DNA of 64,000 nucleotides, from positions 62,001-126,000 of the forward strand of contig NZ_SLVX01000017.1 of the NCBI RefSeq assembly GCF_004341885.1, in the 5' to 3' direction. This DNA comes from Shinella granuli (GTDB lineage Bacteria; Pseudomonadota; Alphaproteobacteria; Rhizobiales; Rhizobiaceae). The position numbers and the translations under genes were made by a program. Below the pieces are notes generated by a model. That model was not told the DNA's origin and did not search any database. It saw only the letters and a list, made by a program, of their open reading frames with translations. Positions within the stretch are counted from its first letter, which is position 1; every line of letters begins with the position of its first letter. Positions 47,878 to 55,470 of this stretch are shown here, one piece after another.

Positions 47878-47902
47878 GGAACCAAGTCCCCCGCTGAGAG
47901 TT
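47878..47902 (+). promoter_or_regulatory. EcfG-type promoter of the candidate small RNA
   Basis: GGAAC (47878-47882), 16 bases, then AGTT (47899-47902). This preserves the invariant GGAAC and GTT of the EcfG/RpoE2 consensus; only the weakly conserved first -10 base differs. It predicts a start near 47908. Confidence 0.6.
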
Positions 47903-47908
47903 TCCTTC

Positions 47909-48039
47909 CCGTCACCGGTCAGCGCATGTCCCCCAAATGCGAGGCCCTCGACCGGTGATCGACCACGATACCGTGTCCCCCTCCGGTCCGTGGATACTCA
48001 AGCAGCCAGTGTCTCCCAGACGCTGGCTGTTTTCTTTTG
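47909..48039 (+). ncRNA. Candidate general-stress small RNA with three C-rich hairpin loops
   Basis: A predicted transcript of about 130 nt. Hairpin 1 has a perfect 9-bp outer stem (47912-47920 with 47950-47958) enclosing CGCAT/ATGCG (47923-47927 with 47937-47941), whose loop is GTCCCCCAA. Hairpin 2 (47963-47993, stems CCACG/CGTGG and ACCG/CGGT) exposes TGTCCCCCTC. Hairpin 3 is the terminator with a CCC loop. C-rich loops are anti-Shine-Dalgarno modules typical of alphaproteobacterial riboregulators such as GsrN. The EcfG-type promoter and location next to phyR-nepR-ecfG support a role in the stress response. The start and targets are predictions. Confidence 0.6.
48004..48039 (+). terminator. 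Intrinsic terminator of the candidate small RNA
   Basis: A 12-bp stem (48004-48015 with 48019-48030, one G-T wobble, loop CCC) followed by TTTTCTTTT: a strong Rho-independent terminator, 155 bp after the FGGY kinase stop. Confidence 0.88.
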
Positions 48040-48100
48040 TGGCATGGCGAGAAAATGAAAAGCGGCTGTGCGCATGCCTGCCGTCGCCCGGATGGCAGGC

Positions 48101-48138
48101 AAGAAAAGGCGGCGGTGGGCGTGCCTCCCACCGCCGCC
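48101..48138 (-). terminator. Intrinsic terminator of phyR
   Basis: A perfect 12-bp GC stem (48108-48119 with 48127-48138, 7-nt loop) followed on the minus strand by TTTTCTT, 36 bp after the phyR stop codon. Confidence 0.87.
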
Positions 48139-48173
48139 GGCCGCGCCGCCGCTGCGGCCGTCCGGGAGCGAGA

Positions 48174-48968
48174 TCAGGCCGCGGCGCGCGCTTGCGGGGT
48201 GAAGAGAAGAGCCTGGTTGATGAGCACCTTCACCTGCTCCGGATTGAACGGTTTGGAAACGAGGAAGGCCGGCTCCGGGCGCTCGCCGGTGAGAAGCCGC
48301 TCGGGATAGGCGGTGATGAAGATCACGGGAATGTCCGTGCGGGTGAGGATGGAATTCACCGCATCGATGCCGGAGCTTCCGTCGGCGAGCTTCACGTCGG
48401 CAAGGATGAGGCCGGGTCGGCTGTCGCTCCACAATATTTCGGCTTCGCTCTGCGTGCGGGCGATGCCGGTGACGCGGTGGCCCATGCCGTTGACCATGTG
48501 GGCAAGGTCGAGGGCGATCAGCGGCTCGTCCTCGATGATCATGATGCCGGTCTCGGCCTGCGCGGCGATTTCCGCGAAGGCGGCGTCGAGCAGGGTGCGG
48601 ATGGTGGTCGGCTCGGCATCGAGGATGGCCGCGGTCTTTTCGACGGTAAAGCCCTCGACCGTCGCCAGCAGCAGCGCTTGCCGGGCGAGCGGGGGAACGC
48701 CGGACAGGTCGAACGGGGCCTCCGTGCCGGGCGAGATGGTGCCGGCGCCCCGGCTTACCGAAACGGGGAGGGAGGAAATGATGCGGCTGAGAAGACCGAA
48801 GAGCGTCGCCTTGTCGTCCTCGCCCTCCGGCATCACGGAGGGATCGACAAGAATGGTTTCGAGGGTCGCGGCCACATAGGCATCGCCGGAGGGCTGTGTT
48901 CCGGTCAGGGCGCGGGCATAGCGGCGAAGCGCCGGAAGGTGCGGTCCGATGCGGTCGGAAATCGGCAT
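48174..48968 (-). CDS. phyR: General stress response anti-anti-sigma response regulator PhyR
   Basis: A 264-residue protein with an EcfG-sigma-like N-terminal domain (sigma2 and sigma4-like, about 1-130; PPLARQALLLATVEGFTVEKTAAIL) and a C-terminal receiver. The receiver has acidic residues IEDEPLIALD, the phospho-acceptor Asp in LILADVKLADG, and Lys in SKPF. Phosphorylated PhyR binds NepR and frees EcfG. An AGGGGACC site before ATG 48968 sets the start, and a perfect EcfG promoter lies 47-71 bp upstream. It is divergent from nepR-ecfG. Confidence 0.95.
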   Translation of the reverse strand: MPISDRIGPHLPALRRYARALTGTQPSGDAYVAATLETILVDPSVMPEGEDDKATLFGLLSRIISSLPVSVSRGAGTISPGTEAPFDLSGVPPLARQALLLATVEGFTVEKTAAILDAEPTTIRTLLDAAFAEIAAQAETGIMIIEDEPLIALDLAHMVNGMGHRVTGIARTQSEAEILWSDSRPGLILADVKLADGSSGIDAVNSILTRTDIPVIFITAYPERLLTGERPEPAFLVSKPFNPEQVKVLINQALLFTPQARAAA

Positions 48969-49014
48969 GGTGGTCCCCTGTTCTGAATTTGTTTGAGTGG
49001 CAGTTGACGGTTTG

Positions 49015-49039
49015 AACGCGGAAGCCAAATTAAGGTTCC
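49015..49039 (-). promoter_or_regulatory. EcfG-type promoter of phyR
   Basis: On the minus strand GGAAC is followed after 16 bases by CGTT, a perfect consensus match, 47 bp before the phyR start codon. It implies positive feedback of EcfG on phyR, as known in other alphaproteobacteria. Confidence 0.85.
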
Positions 49040-49046
49040 GGGGACG

Positions 49047-49071
49047 GGAACTTTTTTTGAAGCCAGGCATT
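49047..49071 (+). promoter_or_regulatory. Probable EcfG-type promoter of nepR-ecfG
   Basis: GGAAC (49047-49051), 16 bases, then CATT (49068-49071): one mismatch to CGTT. It lies 29 bp before the nepR ATG, back-to-back with the phyR promoter, so both divergent units would be autoregulated. Confidence 0.55.
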
Positions 49072-49099
49072 TTCACGCCGAATTCGTCACAAGGCGCGA

Positions 49100-49309
49100 A
49101 TGAAAAATGAGAGTGGCACAGTGAATAGCGTGGACAAGAAGAAAAGAGGCGGGAAACGATCTCCCGCGAGCGACGATCCCAATGCACAGATTGCGATGAA
49201 GCTTCGCGCCTTCTACCATCAGGTACAGGATGAGGCGCTTCCCCAAAGGTTCCTTGATCTTCTCGAAAAACTGGATGCTGTGGAAAGCCGCGTCCAACGG
49301 GTCGAGTGA
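49100..49309 (+). CDS. nepR: Anti-sigma factor NepR
   Basis: A 69-residue protein with a disordered basic N-terminus (KKKRGGKRSP) and the conserved NepR core of two helices (AQIAMKLRAFYHQVQDEALPQRFLDLLEKLD). NepR sequesters EcfG until phosphorylated PhyR binds it. The ATG at 49100 has AAGG just upstream; a GTG eight codons in is an alternative. ecfG follows after 7 bp. Confidence 0.93.
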   Translation: MKNESGTVNSVDKKKRGGKRSPASDDPNAQIAMKLRAFYHQVQDEALPQRFLDLLEKLDAVESRVQRVE

Positions 49310-49316
49310 GGGTACG

Positions 49317-49871
49317 ATGGATCAGGAACAGACGACGTTCAAGCGGGAGCTGCTGGCGGTTCTGCCAAGCCTGCGCGCCTTCGCCATTTCGCTGATCGGC
49401 CGGCACGACCAGGCCGACGATCTCGTGCAGGACACGATCATGAAGGCCTGGGCCAAGCAGGAACAGTTCGAGATGGGCACGAACATGAAGGCCTGGCTCT
49501 TCACGATCCTTCGCAACGAGCTTTACAGCAAGATGCGCAAGCGCGGCCGCGAGGTGCAGGATTCCGACGGTCTCTTCACGGAGAACATGGCGCAGCACCC
49601 CTCGCAATATGGTTCGCTCGACATGCAGGACTTCAAGAAGGCGCTGGAAAAGCTGCCGGACGAGCAGCGCGAGGCGATCATCCTCGTCGGCGCGTCGGGC
49701 TTTTCCTACGAAGAGGCGGCGGAAATCTGCGGCTGCGCGCTCGGCACGATCAAGAGCCGCGTCAATCGTGCCCGCCAGCGCCTGCAGGAGCTCTTGCAGG
49801 TGAGCGGCGAAAGCGACTATGGCCCGGATGCGGTCTCGGCGCCGATCACCTCGCGCGCCTTTGCATCATAG
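49317..49871 (+). CDS. ecfG: General stress response sigma factor EcfG (RpoE2-like)
   Basis: A 184-residue ECF sigma factor (ECF15/EcfG group). Region 2 includes LIGRHDQADDLVQDTIMKAW and FTILRNELYSKMRKRGRE; region 4 includes LPDEQREAIILVGASGFSYEEAAEI and GTIKSRVNRARQRL. It directs RNA polymerase to GGAAC-N16-CGTT promoters, several of which occur in this window. ATG 49317 is preceded by GAGTGAGGGT. The C-terminal tail after region 4 is about 24 residues. Confidence 0.95.
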   Translation: MDQEQTTFKRELLAVLPSLRAFAISLIGRHDQADDLVQDTIMKAWAKQEQFEMGTNMKAWLFTILRNELYSKMRKRGREVQDSDGLFTENMAQHPSQYGSLDMQDFKKALEKLPDEQREAIILVGASGFSYEEAAEICGCALGTIKSRVNRARQRLQELLQVSGESDYGPDAVSAPITSRAFAS

Positions 49872-49994
49872 GGTACGGAAACACGCGCCGCCTGCGACCA
49901 TGCGGGCGACGATAGCTGAGGGGGAAAGGGGCGAAGCGCGTCGCAGGCGAAAGCCGAGGGTGAAACCGGACGCGGAATCGCATACCTGAGACGT

Positions 49995-51500
49995 ATGAAG
50001 GACAATGTTCTGACAGTATCGTCCGATGTCATAGCGGTTCTGGAGGCGCCAGACCGTCTGGCGGCGCTCGACGCCGCGATGCCGGTCTTCCTCGGCCCGG
50101 ATCCCGATTTCGACGATATTGCCGGTCTTGCGGCGGGGGTTTTCTCCACGCCGATTTCCCTCGTCACCATTCTCGGGCGCACCGACCAGTGGTTCCTTGC
50201 GCGCGAGGGTACGCCGGATATCCGCGCGCCGTCGGATGCCTCCTTCTGCGCGCGCATGATCGCCGAAAGCGCGGATGAACCGCTCATCGTCGCCGATGCC
50301 CGTGAGGATGAACGTTTTGCCTGCCTGCCGAGCGTTACCGGCGCACCGTACCTGCGCTTTTATGCAGGCGCGCCGATCATCCTGGAGGGCCAGCCGATCG
50401 GCACGGTCTGCGTCTTCGATGTCGAGCCGCACGCGCGTGTCGCCCTGGACCTTCTGCCGCGGCTGAGGCAGCTTGCCTCGCTTGCCGCCTCGCTCATCAA
50501 GCTGAAGGACGAGGCCCGGCGGCGCCTGTTGGCCGCCGAGGCGCTTTCGCGTGACGAGAAGCGCCATGCCCTCGCGCTCGATGCGGCCAATGTCGCAAGC
50601 TGGCTGTGGGACCTGTCGACGGGCATGGTCTCCGGCAACGAGACCTTCTATCGCATGCTCGGCGTCAAGCCGGCCAGGCCCATGCGGGCGCGCAGGTTCT
50701 TCGCCGCGGTGCATCCGGCGGACCGCAAGGCCACCATCGGCCGCCTGCGCGATGCGCTCGCTTCCGGCAAGGAATATGACGGCCTTTTCCGGGCCGCGAA
50801 ATCCGGCCGCTGGCTGCTCGGGCGCGGGCGCGTGCACGAATGGGATGCGGACGGGCGGCCGACGATTTTCCTCGGCATCAATGTCGACGTCACGGACGGG
50901 CAGCTTGCCTCCGAGCGCACGCGGCTTCTGCTGCGCGAGCTCAACCATCGGGTCAAGAACACGCTGGCCATGCTGCAGTCGCTCGCCCGCCAGACCCTTC
51001 GCCAGACCAGCGATCCGGTCGAGTTCATGGATGCCTTCGCCGGCCGCCTGCAATCGCTCTCCGAGGCGCATGGCCTGCTCAGTGACCACGAATGGGGCGT
51101 CATCCACCTGAAGATGCTGCTGCAGAAGCAGATCATGCCCTATGCGATCGACTTCGACAGCCAGATCGAGATCCACAAGGACGAGGTGGAACTGGGGCCG
51201 GACCAGGCGGTTGGCCTCGGCCTCGTCCTGCACGAGCTGGCCACCAATGCCCGCAAATATGGCGCGCTGTCGGTGCGCTCGGGCAAGGTGGTGATCGCCG
51301 CCCGCGTGGTGAAGGAAGACGAGCAGCGCGTGCTCAACATGACCTGGCACGAGGTCGGCGGACCGCCGGTCAGGCAGGACGGCAGGCGCGGTTTCGGCTC
51401 GGTGCTGATCGAGCGCAGCCTCGACAAGGTGCTCGGCAGCAACGTGCATGTCGAATACCTGCCCAAGGGCGTGACGGCGGTCATCCGCATGCCGCTCTGA
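49995..51500 (+). CDS. HWE-family sensor histidine kinase with GAF and PAS domains (PhyK-like)
   Basis: A 501-residue cytoplasmic kinase. It has a GAF domain (about 40-175; FCARMIAESADEPLIVADA), a PAS/PAC segment (about 190-305; WDLSTGMVSGNETFYRMLG, FLGINVDVTD) and an HWE transmitter with the phospho-acceptor His318 in LLRELNHRVKNTLAML. The N-box variant HELATNARKYGAL and the WxE motif in TWHEVGG follow. No membrane segment is seen. HWE/HisKA_2 kinases next to ecfG commonly phosphorylate PhyR. The signal is unknown. Confidence 0.9.
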   Translation: MKDNVLTVSSDVIAVLEAPDRLAALDAAMPVFLGPDPDFDDIAGLAAGVFSTPISLVTILGRTDQWFLAREGTPDIRAPSDASFCARMIAESADEPLIVADAREDERFACLPSVTGAPYLRFYAGAPIILEGQPIGTVCVFDVEPHARVALDLLPRLRQLASLAASLIKLKDEARRRLLAAEALSRDEKRHALALDAANVASWLWDLSTGMVSGNETFYRMLGVKPARPMRARRFFAAVHPADRKATIGRLRDALASGKEYDGLFRAAKSGRWLLGRGRVHEWDADGRPTIFLGINVDVTDGQLASERTRLLLRELNHRVKNTLAMLQSLARQTLRQTSDPVEFMDAFAGRLQSLSEAHGLLSDHEWGVIHLKMLLQKQIMPYAIDFDSQIEIHKDEVELGPDQAVGLGLVLHELATNARKYGALSVRSGKVVIAARVVKEDEQRVLNMTWHEVGGPPVRQDGRRGFGSVLIERSLDKVLGSNVHVEYLPKGVTAVIRMPL

Positions 51501-51531
51501 GCGGCATGCCTTTTCGCGAAGATCGGGAAGA

Positions 51532-51963
51532 TCAGTCGTCGCCGCGGCGGGATTTCGGCGCGAGCAGGAAGCCGAGCGCGAGCGCAACGGCGGTCGCGGC
51601 GAAGGGCTTCTTCATGGCGACGGTGGCGGCCGCCGCCATCAGGTCGCGGCGTGCGGCCAGTTGCTGGCGGCGGATGCGGCGCAGTTCGCGCTCCCGCTTG
51701 TTGCGCATGGCGACGACGGCCAGCACGATGAGCGCAAGCAGCAGGAAACCGCCGGCAAGGCCGAAGAGCGCCGACACGGCGCCGTAGTGCTGCGACAGCA
51801 GCACGGCGGTGGCGACGACGCCAAGGCCGTAGGCGGTGACCAGCAGGAGGCCGATCGCAGCGCCGGCGATCGCATTGCGCTTGGCGACGTCCATGGTCTC
51901 GTCCACCCGGTCGGTGACGCGGGTGACGAGGTTTTGCAGGAGAATGGCCCCCAGTGACAGCAT
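51532..51963 (-). CDS. Holin-superfamily-like two-helix membrane protein
   Basis: A 143-residue protein. It has an amphipathic N-terminus (NLVTRVTDRVDETMDVAKR), two adjacent membrane helices (about 35-90; AIGLLLVTAYGLGVVATAVLL and GLAGGFLLLALIVLAVVAM), a basic Arg-rich stretch (RNKRERELRRIRRQQ) and a third hydrophobic end. It resembles putative holin superfamily III / DUF1469-like proteins often paired with DUF883 genes. I chose ATG 51963 for its GGAG site; ATG 51981 is an alternative. It lies 62 bp after the DUF883 gene. Confidence 0.7.
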   Translation of the reverse strand: MLSLGAILLQNLVTRVTDRVDETMDVAKRNAIAGAAIGLLLVTAYGLGVVATAVLLSQHYGAVSALFGLAGGFLLLALIVLAVVAMRNKRERELRRIRRQQLAARRDLMAAAATVAMKKPFAATAVALALGFLLAPKSRRGDD

Positions 51964-51986
51964 GCCTTTAACGCTCCGCATAGGAA

Positions 51987-52006
51987 GGGACGCCGGCCGG
52001 CGTCCC
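51987..52006. repeat. Perfect 20-bp palindrome between the DUF883 and holin-like genes
   Basis: GGGACGCCGG followed directly by its reverse complement. It lies in the 62-bp gap and could be a processing hairpin on the two-gene stress transcript or a protein-binding site. Confidence 0.6.
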
Positions 52007-52025
52007 GGGATGGGAAAGGAAGGGA

Positions 52026-52424
52026 TCAGCGCCGCAGGAGGGCGGCGAGCAGGAAGCCTGCGGCAGCCGCTACGCCGAGCGTTGCGAGCGGATGCTCCTT
52101 CACCGCCTTGCGGGCGCGGCGGCCGGAATGGCGATAGCGCTCCTGGAACTCGGCAAGGATGTCCTCGCCGGCAGCGATCATGTCGCGGATGTCGCCTTCC
52201 GCGCGGTCCCTCAGACCGTGTGCGGCTTCGCTCGCCTGCGCCTTTGCGGCGCGGGCCTTCTTGCGGATGCCGCTGGCCCCGCTCGATGCGTCGTCGGCGA
52301 GCAGCTTGGCGAGGGAGGCGATCTCCGCGCGCAGGTCCGCGATCTGCTCCTCGGCCGCCTGGGCTTCCTCTTGAAGCCCGCTGCGAAGGCTCTTGCTGCG
52401 CGATGAAAACAGTCCGTTGGCCAT
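52026..52424 (-). CDS. DUF883 (ElaB/YqjD-like) membrane-anchored stress protein
   Basis: A 132-residue protein with a long Ala/Glu/Arg-rich helical region (about 15-100; EEAQAAEEQIADLRAEIASL) and a C-terminal membrane anchor (LATLGVAAAAGFLLAALLRR). This is the DUF883 layout of ElaB/YqjD, which associate with ribosomes at the inner membrane in stationary phase in E. coli. AGGAG lies 8 bp before the ATG, and a perfect EcfG promoter sits 86-110 bp upstream. Confidence 0.85.
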   Translation of the reverse strand: MANGLFSSRSKSLRSGLQEEAQAAEEQIADLRAEIASLAKLLADDASSGASGIRKKARAAKAQASEAAHGLRDRAEGDIRDMIAAGEDILAEFQERYRHSGRRARKAVKEHPLATLGVAAAAGFLLAALLRR

Positions 52425-52509
52425 GCCGTTTCTCCTTTTGCGGTCGCCCGCAGATGTGCGGGCCGAACAGCGCTCCACCCCCTTGGCGGAACGGTCTTCC
52501 GGGGCAAAC

Positions 52510-52534
52510 AACGGGGATAGGGGAAAAAGGTTCC
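52510..52534 (-). promoter_or_regulatory. EcfG-type promoter of the DUF883/holin-like gene pair
   Basis: On the minus strand GGAAC is followed after exactly 16 bases by CGTT. It lies between hmuV and the DUF883 gene, reading toward the latter, and predicts an 80-nt leader. Confidence 0.8.
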
Positions 52535-52550
52535 GTAAGGCGCTGGAAAA

Positions 52551-53339
52551 TCAGGCCGAAGCGGTGTGCGGCAGCACGAAGGGCACGCCGGTGGCGGGCA
52601 CGCCGTTGATGCGCATGCGGCAGCCGAACACCGCCTCCATCGCATCGTCGGTCATCACCTTGGCGGGCGGGCCGGCGTGCTCGATGCGGCCGCTCTTCAT
52701 CATCACCATGTGGTCGGCGAACATGGCGGTGAGGTTGAGGTCGTGCATGACCGCGATCACGCCGCCGCCGCCGGCGCAATAGCGCCGGGCGAGGGTCATG
52801 ATCGTCAACTGGTGGCGGATGTCGAGGGCGGAGACCGGCTCGTCGAGCATCAGGAAGCAGGGCTCGCCGTCGAGCACCGGTTCCCAGATCTGCGAGAGCA
52901 CGCGGGCGAGCTGCACGCGCTGCTGCTCGCCGCCGGAAAGCTCCTGGTAGAAGCGGCCGGCAAAGCCCGCGAGATCGACGGCGGCGAGCGCCTCCGCGGT
53001 GATCGCGTCGATGCGCTCGGCATGGCGGTTCGGGCCGACGGTGAGGCCGAGGCGGACGATCTCGCGCACGGTGAAGGGGAAGGCGATGGTGGCGGCCTGC
53101 GGCAGCACCGCGCGCTTGACGGCGAGCTGCCAGGGTTCCAGTGCGGCGAGCGCGTGCCCGTTGATGGCGATCTCGCCCTTGCTCGGCAGTTCGCCGGCGA
53201 TCGCCTTCATCATGGTCGTCTTGCCGGAGCCGTTCGGGCCGACGATGGCGGTCAGCTCGCCGGCCCTTGCCTCCAGCGACACGCCGTGCACGATGGTCTT
53301 GCCCGACAGGCTGACCGTGAGGTTTCTTGCGGTGATCAT
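52551..53339 (-). CDS. hmuV: Heme ABC transporter ATP-binding protein HmuV
   Basis: A 262-residue FecE/HmuV-type ATPase with Walker A GPNGSGKTT, signature ELSGGEQQRVQLARVL and Walker B FLMLDEPVSALD. It energises HmuU for heme import across the inner membrane. It lies 7 bp after hmuU and ends the hmuSTUV series on the minus strand. Confidence 0.94.
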   Translation of the reverse strand: MITARNLTVSLSGKTIVHGVSLEARAGELTAIVGPNGSGKTTMMKAIAGELPSKGEIAINGHALAALEPWQLAVKRAVLPQAATIAFPFTVREIVRLGLTVGPNRHAERIDAITAEALAAVDLAGFAGRFYQELSGGEQQRVQLARVLSQIWEPVLDGEPCFLMLDEPVSALDIRHQLTIMTLARRYCAGGGGVIAVMHDLNLTAMFADHMVMMKSGRIEHAGPPAKVMTDDAMEAVFGCRMRINGVPATGVPFVLPHTASA

Positions 53340-53346
53340 GGGTCTC

Positions 53347-54474
53347 TCACCAGCCGTTGCGCGTGCGGTCGCGCAGCAGCACCCAGAGGAAGAACGGGGC
53401 GCCGGCCAGCGCCGTGATGATGCCGATCGGCAGCTCGGCGGGCGCGACGATGGTGCGGGCCAGCATGTCCGCGCCGAGCATCAGCACGCCGCCGAAGAGG
53501 GCGGAGGCCGGCAGCAGGTAGCGGTGGTCCGGCCCGATGACGATGCGCAGGAGATGCGGCACGACGATGCCGACGAAACCGATGCCGCCGCTGACGGCGA
53601 CCGAGGCGCCGACCGCGCCGGCGACGGAGACGACGGCGATGTATTTCAGCCGCTGCACCTTGACGCCCATGTGGAAGGCCGCCGCCTCGCCGAGGGTGAT
53701 CGCATTGAGCCCGCGCGACAGGAACGGCACGACGAGAAGCGCGAGCAGGATGATCGGCCCGGCGGCAAGGAGCTTCGCCCAGGTCATGCCGGAAAGCGAG
53801 CCGAGGCTCCAGAAGGTGATGTCGCGCAACTGCTTGTCGTCGGCCATGTAGATGAGGATGCCGGTGATGGCGGCGGCGAGCGCGGAGATCGCGATGCCGG
53901 CGAGCAGCATGGTGGCGACGGAGGTCTGCCCGCCGCGCGTGGCGATGCGGTAGAGCAGCAGCGTGGTCAGCAGACCGCCGGCGAAGGCGGCGAGCGGCAG
54001 GGCGAAGGCGCCGAGCGCGATCATCACGCCCGCCGGCAGGCTGGCGCCGAGCACGATCATCAGCACCGCGCCGAGCGCCGAGCCGGAGGAGATGCCGACG
54101 AGGGCGGGATCGGCGAGCGGGTTGCGGAAGAGGCCCTGCATGACCGCGCCGGACATGGCGAGCGCCGCGCCGATGAGGAAGCCGAGCAGGGCGCGGGGCA
54201 TGCGGATGTCGAAGACGATGATGCGGTCGCGCATGCTGAGCGCCGTGTCCTCGGCGCCGCTGAAGAGCGCGCCGATGACGTTGAGGGCGGAGGCATCCGA
54301 GGCGCCGGTGGCGATCGACAGGGCGAGCGCGACGGCCGAGACGACGACGAGGGCGGCGAGCGTCAGGCGCGCGATCGCCGTCCGGTCGCCGGCCGCCCGG
54401 GCGCGGACGGAGCGCATCAGGAAGGAACCGCGTGCACCGTCGCCGCGCACGGCATCATTGAGAGACATTGCCAT
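53347..54474 (-). CDS. hmuU: Heme ABC transporter permease HmuU
   Basis: A 375-residue FecCD-family permease with nine to ten hydrophobic helices and conserved regions RMPRALLGFLIGAALAMSGA, GISSGSALGAV and GIVVPHLLRIVIGPDHRYLLP. It forms the heme channel with HmuV. The N-terminal cytoplasmic segment of about 25 residues is polar. Start 54474 overlaps the hmuT end by 20 bp; ATG 54468 is equally possible. Confidence 0.94.
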   Translation of the reverse strand: MAMSLNDAVRGDGARGSFLMRSVRARAAGDRTAIARLTLAALVVVSAVALALSIATGASDASALNVIGALFSGAEDTALSMRDRIIVFDIRMPRALLGFLIGAALAMSGAVMQGLFRNPLADPALVGISSGSALGAVLMIVLGASLPAGVMIALGAFALPLAAFAGGLLTTLLLYRIATRGGQTSVATMLLAGIAISALAAAITGILIYMADDKQLRDITFWSLGSLSGMTWAKLLAAGPIILLALLVVPFLSRGLNAITLGEAAAFHMGVKVQRLKYIAVVSVAGAVGASVAVSGGIGFVGIVVPHLLRIVIGPDHRYLLPASALFGGVLMLGADMLARTIVAPAELPIGIITALAGAPFFLWVLLRDRTRNGW

Positions 54475-55396
54475 AGAGTTCTTTGTTGAGGTCGCGGATG
54501 GCCGAGGCGGTGCGCGGGCCGAAGCCGAGCAGGTGCAGGCTGTTCATGCGGAGGACCGCCTTGCTGGCGGCGGCCGGCGTCACCGAGATCGCCGGATGGG
54601 CGAGGATTTCCTCGTCGCTGCTGCCGGCGGCGGGACGCGTCATGACCATGACGACATCGGGCCTGGCCTTGATGATCGCTTCGTCGGTGAGCGGCTTGTA
54701 GCCCTCGAAAGTGCCTTCCGTCGCGTTGATCGCGCCGGCAAGGCCGATGATGCCGTCGGCTGCCGTGTGGCTGCCGGCCGCCATGACCCTGCCGTTCTGG
54801 AAGCTGAGGATGAACAGCACGCGCTTGCGCTCGCTTTCCGGCCGCTTGGCGGCATCGGCAATGGCCGCGTCGAGGTCGGCGGCGACCGTCGTCTCCAGTT
54901 CCTTCGCCTTGTCCGTCACGCCGAGGAACTTTCCGACGACGTCGATCTTCTTGAGGATTGCCGCGCGGTCATAGCCTTCCGGCACGATCTCGAAGGGAAT
55001 GCCGGCGCTCTTCAGCACGGCGAGCGCATCCGGCGGGCCGCTGCCTTCGACGGCGAGGATCGCCGTCGGGTTGACGGCGATGACGCCTTCCGGCGAGAGC
55101 TGGCGCATATAGCCGACATCGGGAAGCTTCAGCGCGTCCTCGGGGAAGGTGCTGGTCGAGTCGCGGGCGACGAGGCGGTCGCCTTCGCCGAGCGCGTAGA
55201 CGATCTCCGTCACCGCACCGCCGATCGCCACCAGCTTGGAGCTGTCGACCTGCTGCATCTCCTGGGCGACGGCCTTGCGGATGAAGCCGCTCTGGCCCGG
55301 CGCCGCGAACGGCAGGAGCAGGGGGGCGGAGAGGGCGAATACGGTGAGGGCCACTTCCCACGGGCGGGCGCGGCGGAAATCGAAGCTCTTGCTCAT
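54455..55396 (-). CDS. hmuT: Periplasmic heme-binding protein HmuT
   Basis: A 313-residue binding protein with an N-terminal hydrophobic export signal (about 14-32, with a longer n-region than usual). Two alpha/beta lobes are typical of helical-backbone binding proteins (VAIGGAVTEIVYALGEGDRLVARDSTS, GYMRQLSPEGVIAVNPTAILAVE). It delivers heme from TonB-dependent receptors to HmuUV. It follows hmuS by 74 bp and overlaps hmuU. Confidence 0.92.
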   Translation of the reverse strand: MSKSFDFRRARPWEVALTVFALSAPLLLPFAAPGQSGFIRKAVAQEMQQVDSSKLVAIGGAVTEIVYALGEGDRLVARDSTSTFPEDALKLPDVGYMRQLSPEGVIAVNPTAILAVEGSGPPDALAVLKSAGIPFEIVPEGYDRAAILKKIDVVGKFLGVTDKAKELETTVAADLDAAIADAAKRPESERKRVLFILSFQNGRVMAAGSHTAADGIIGLAGAINATEGTFEGYKPLTDEAIIKARPDVVMVMTRPAAGSSDEEILAHPAISVTPAAASKAVLRMNSLHLLGFGPRTASAIRDLNKELYGNVSQ

Positions 55397-55470
55397 GATC
55401 GTGGTCCTTCGCGGATAACCGGCGCCTCCCCAATGCGGAAACGCGCCATTCGTCTGTCTCTGCGGCAGCC

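Larger units (their letters stand above)
47849..48173. other. Intergenic region (325 bp) holding a candidate small RNA and the phyR terminator
   Basis: Between the convergent FGGY kinase and phyR genes. It contains, in order, an EcfG-type promoter (47878-47902), a structured non-coding segment ending in a plus-strand terminator (48004-48039), a small hairpin (48076-48100) and a minus-strand terminator for phyR (48101-48138). No open reading frame of credible length is present. Confidence 0.8.

Noticed and set aside
52489-52515. A GGAAC motif on the plus strand before hmuV-side sequence
   Set aside because: No GTT-type -10 element at 16-17 bases and no plus-strand gene follows.
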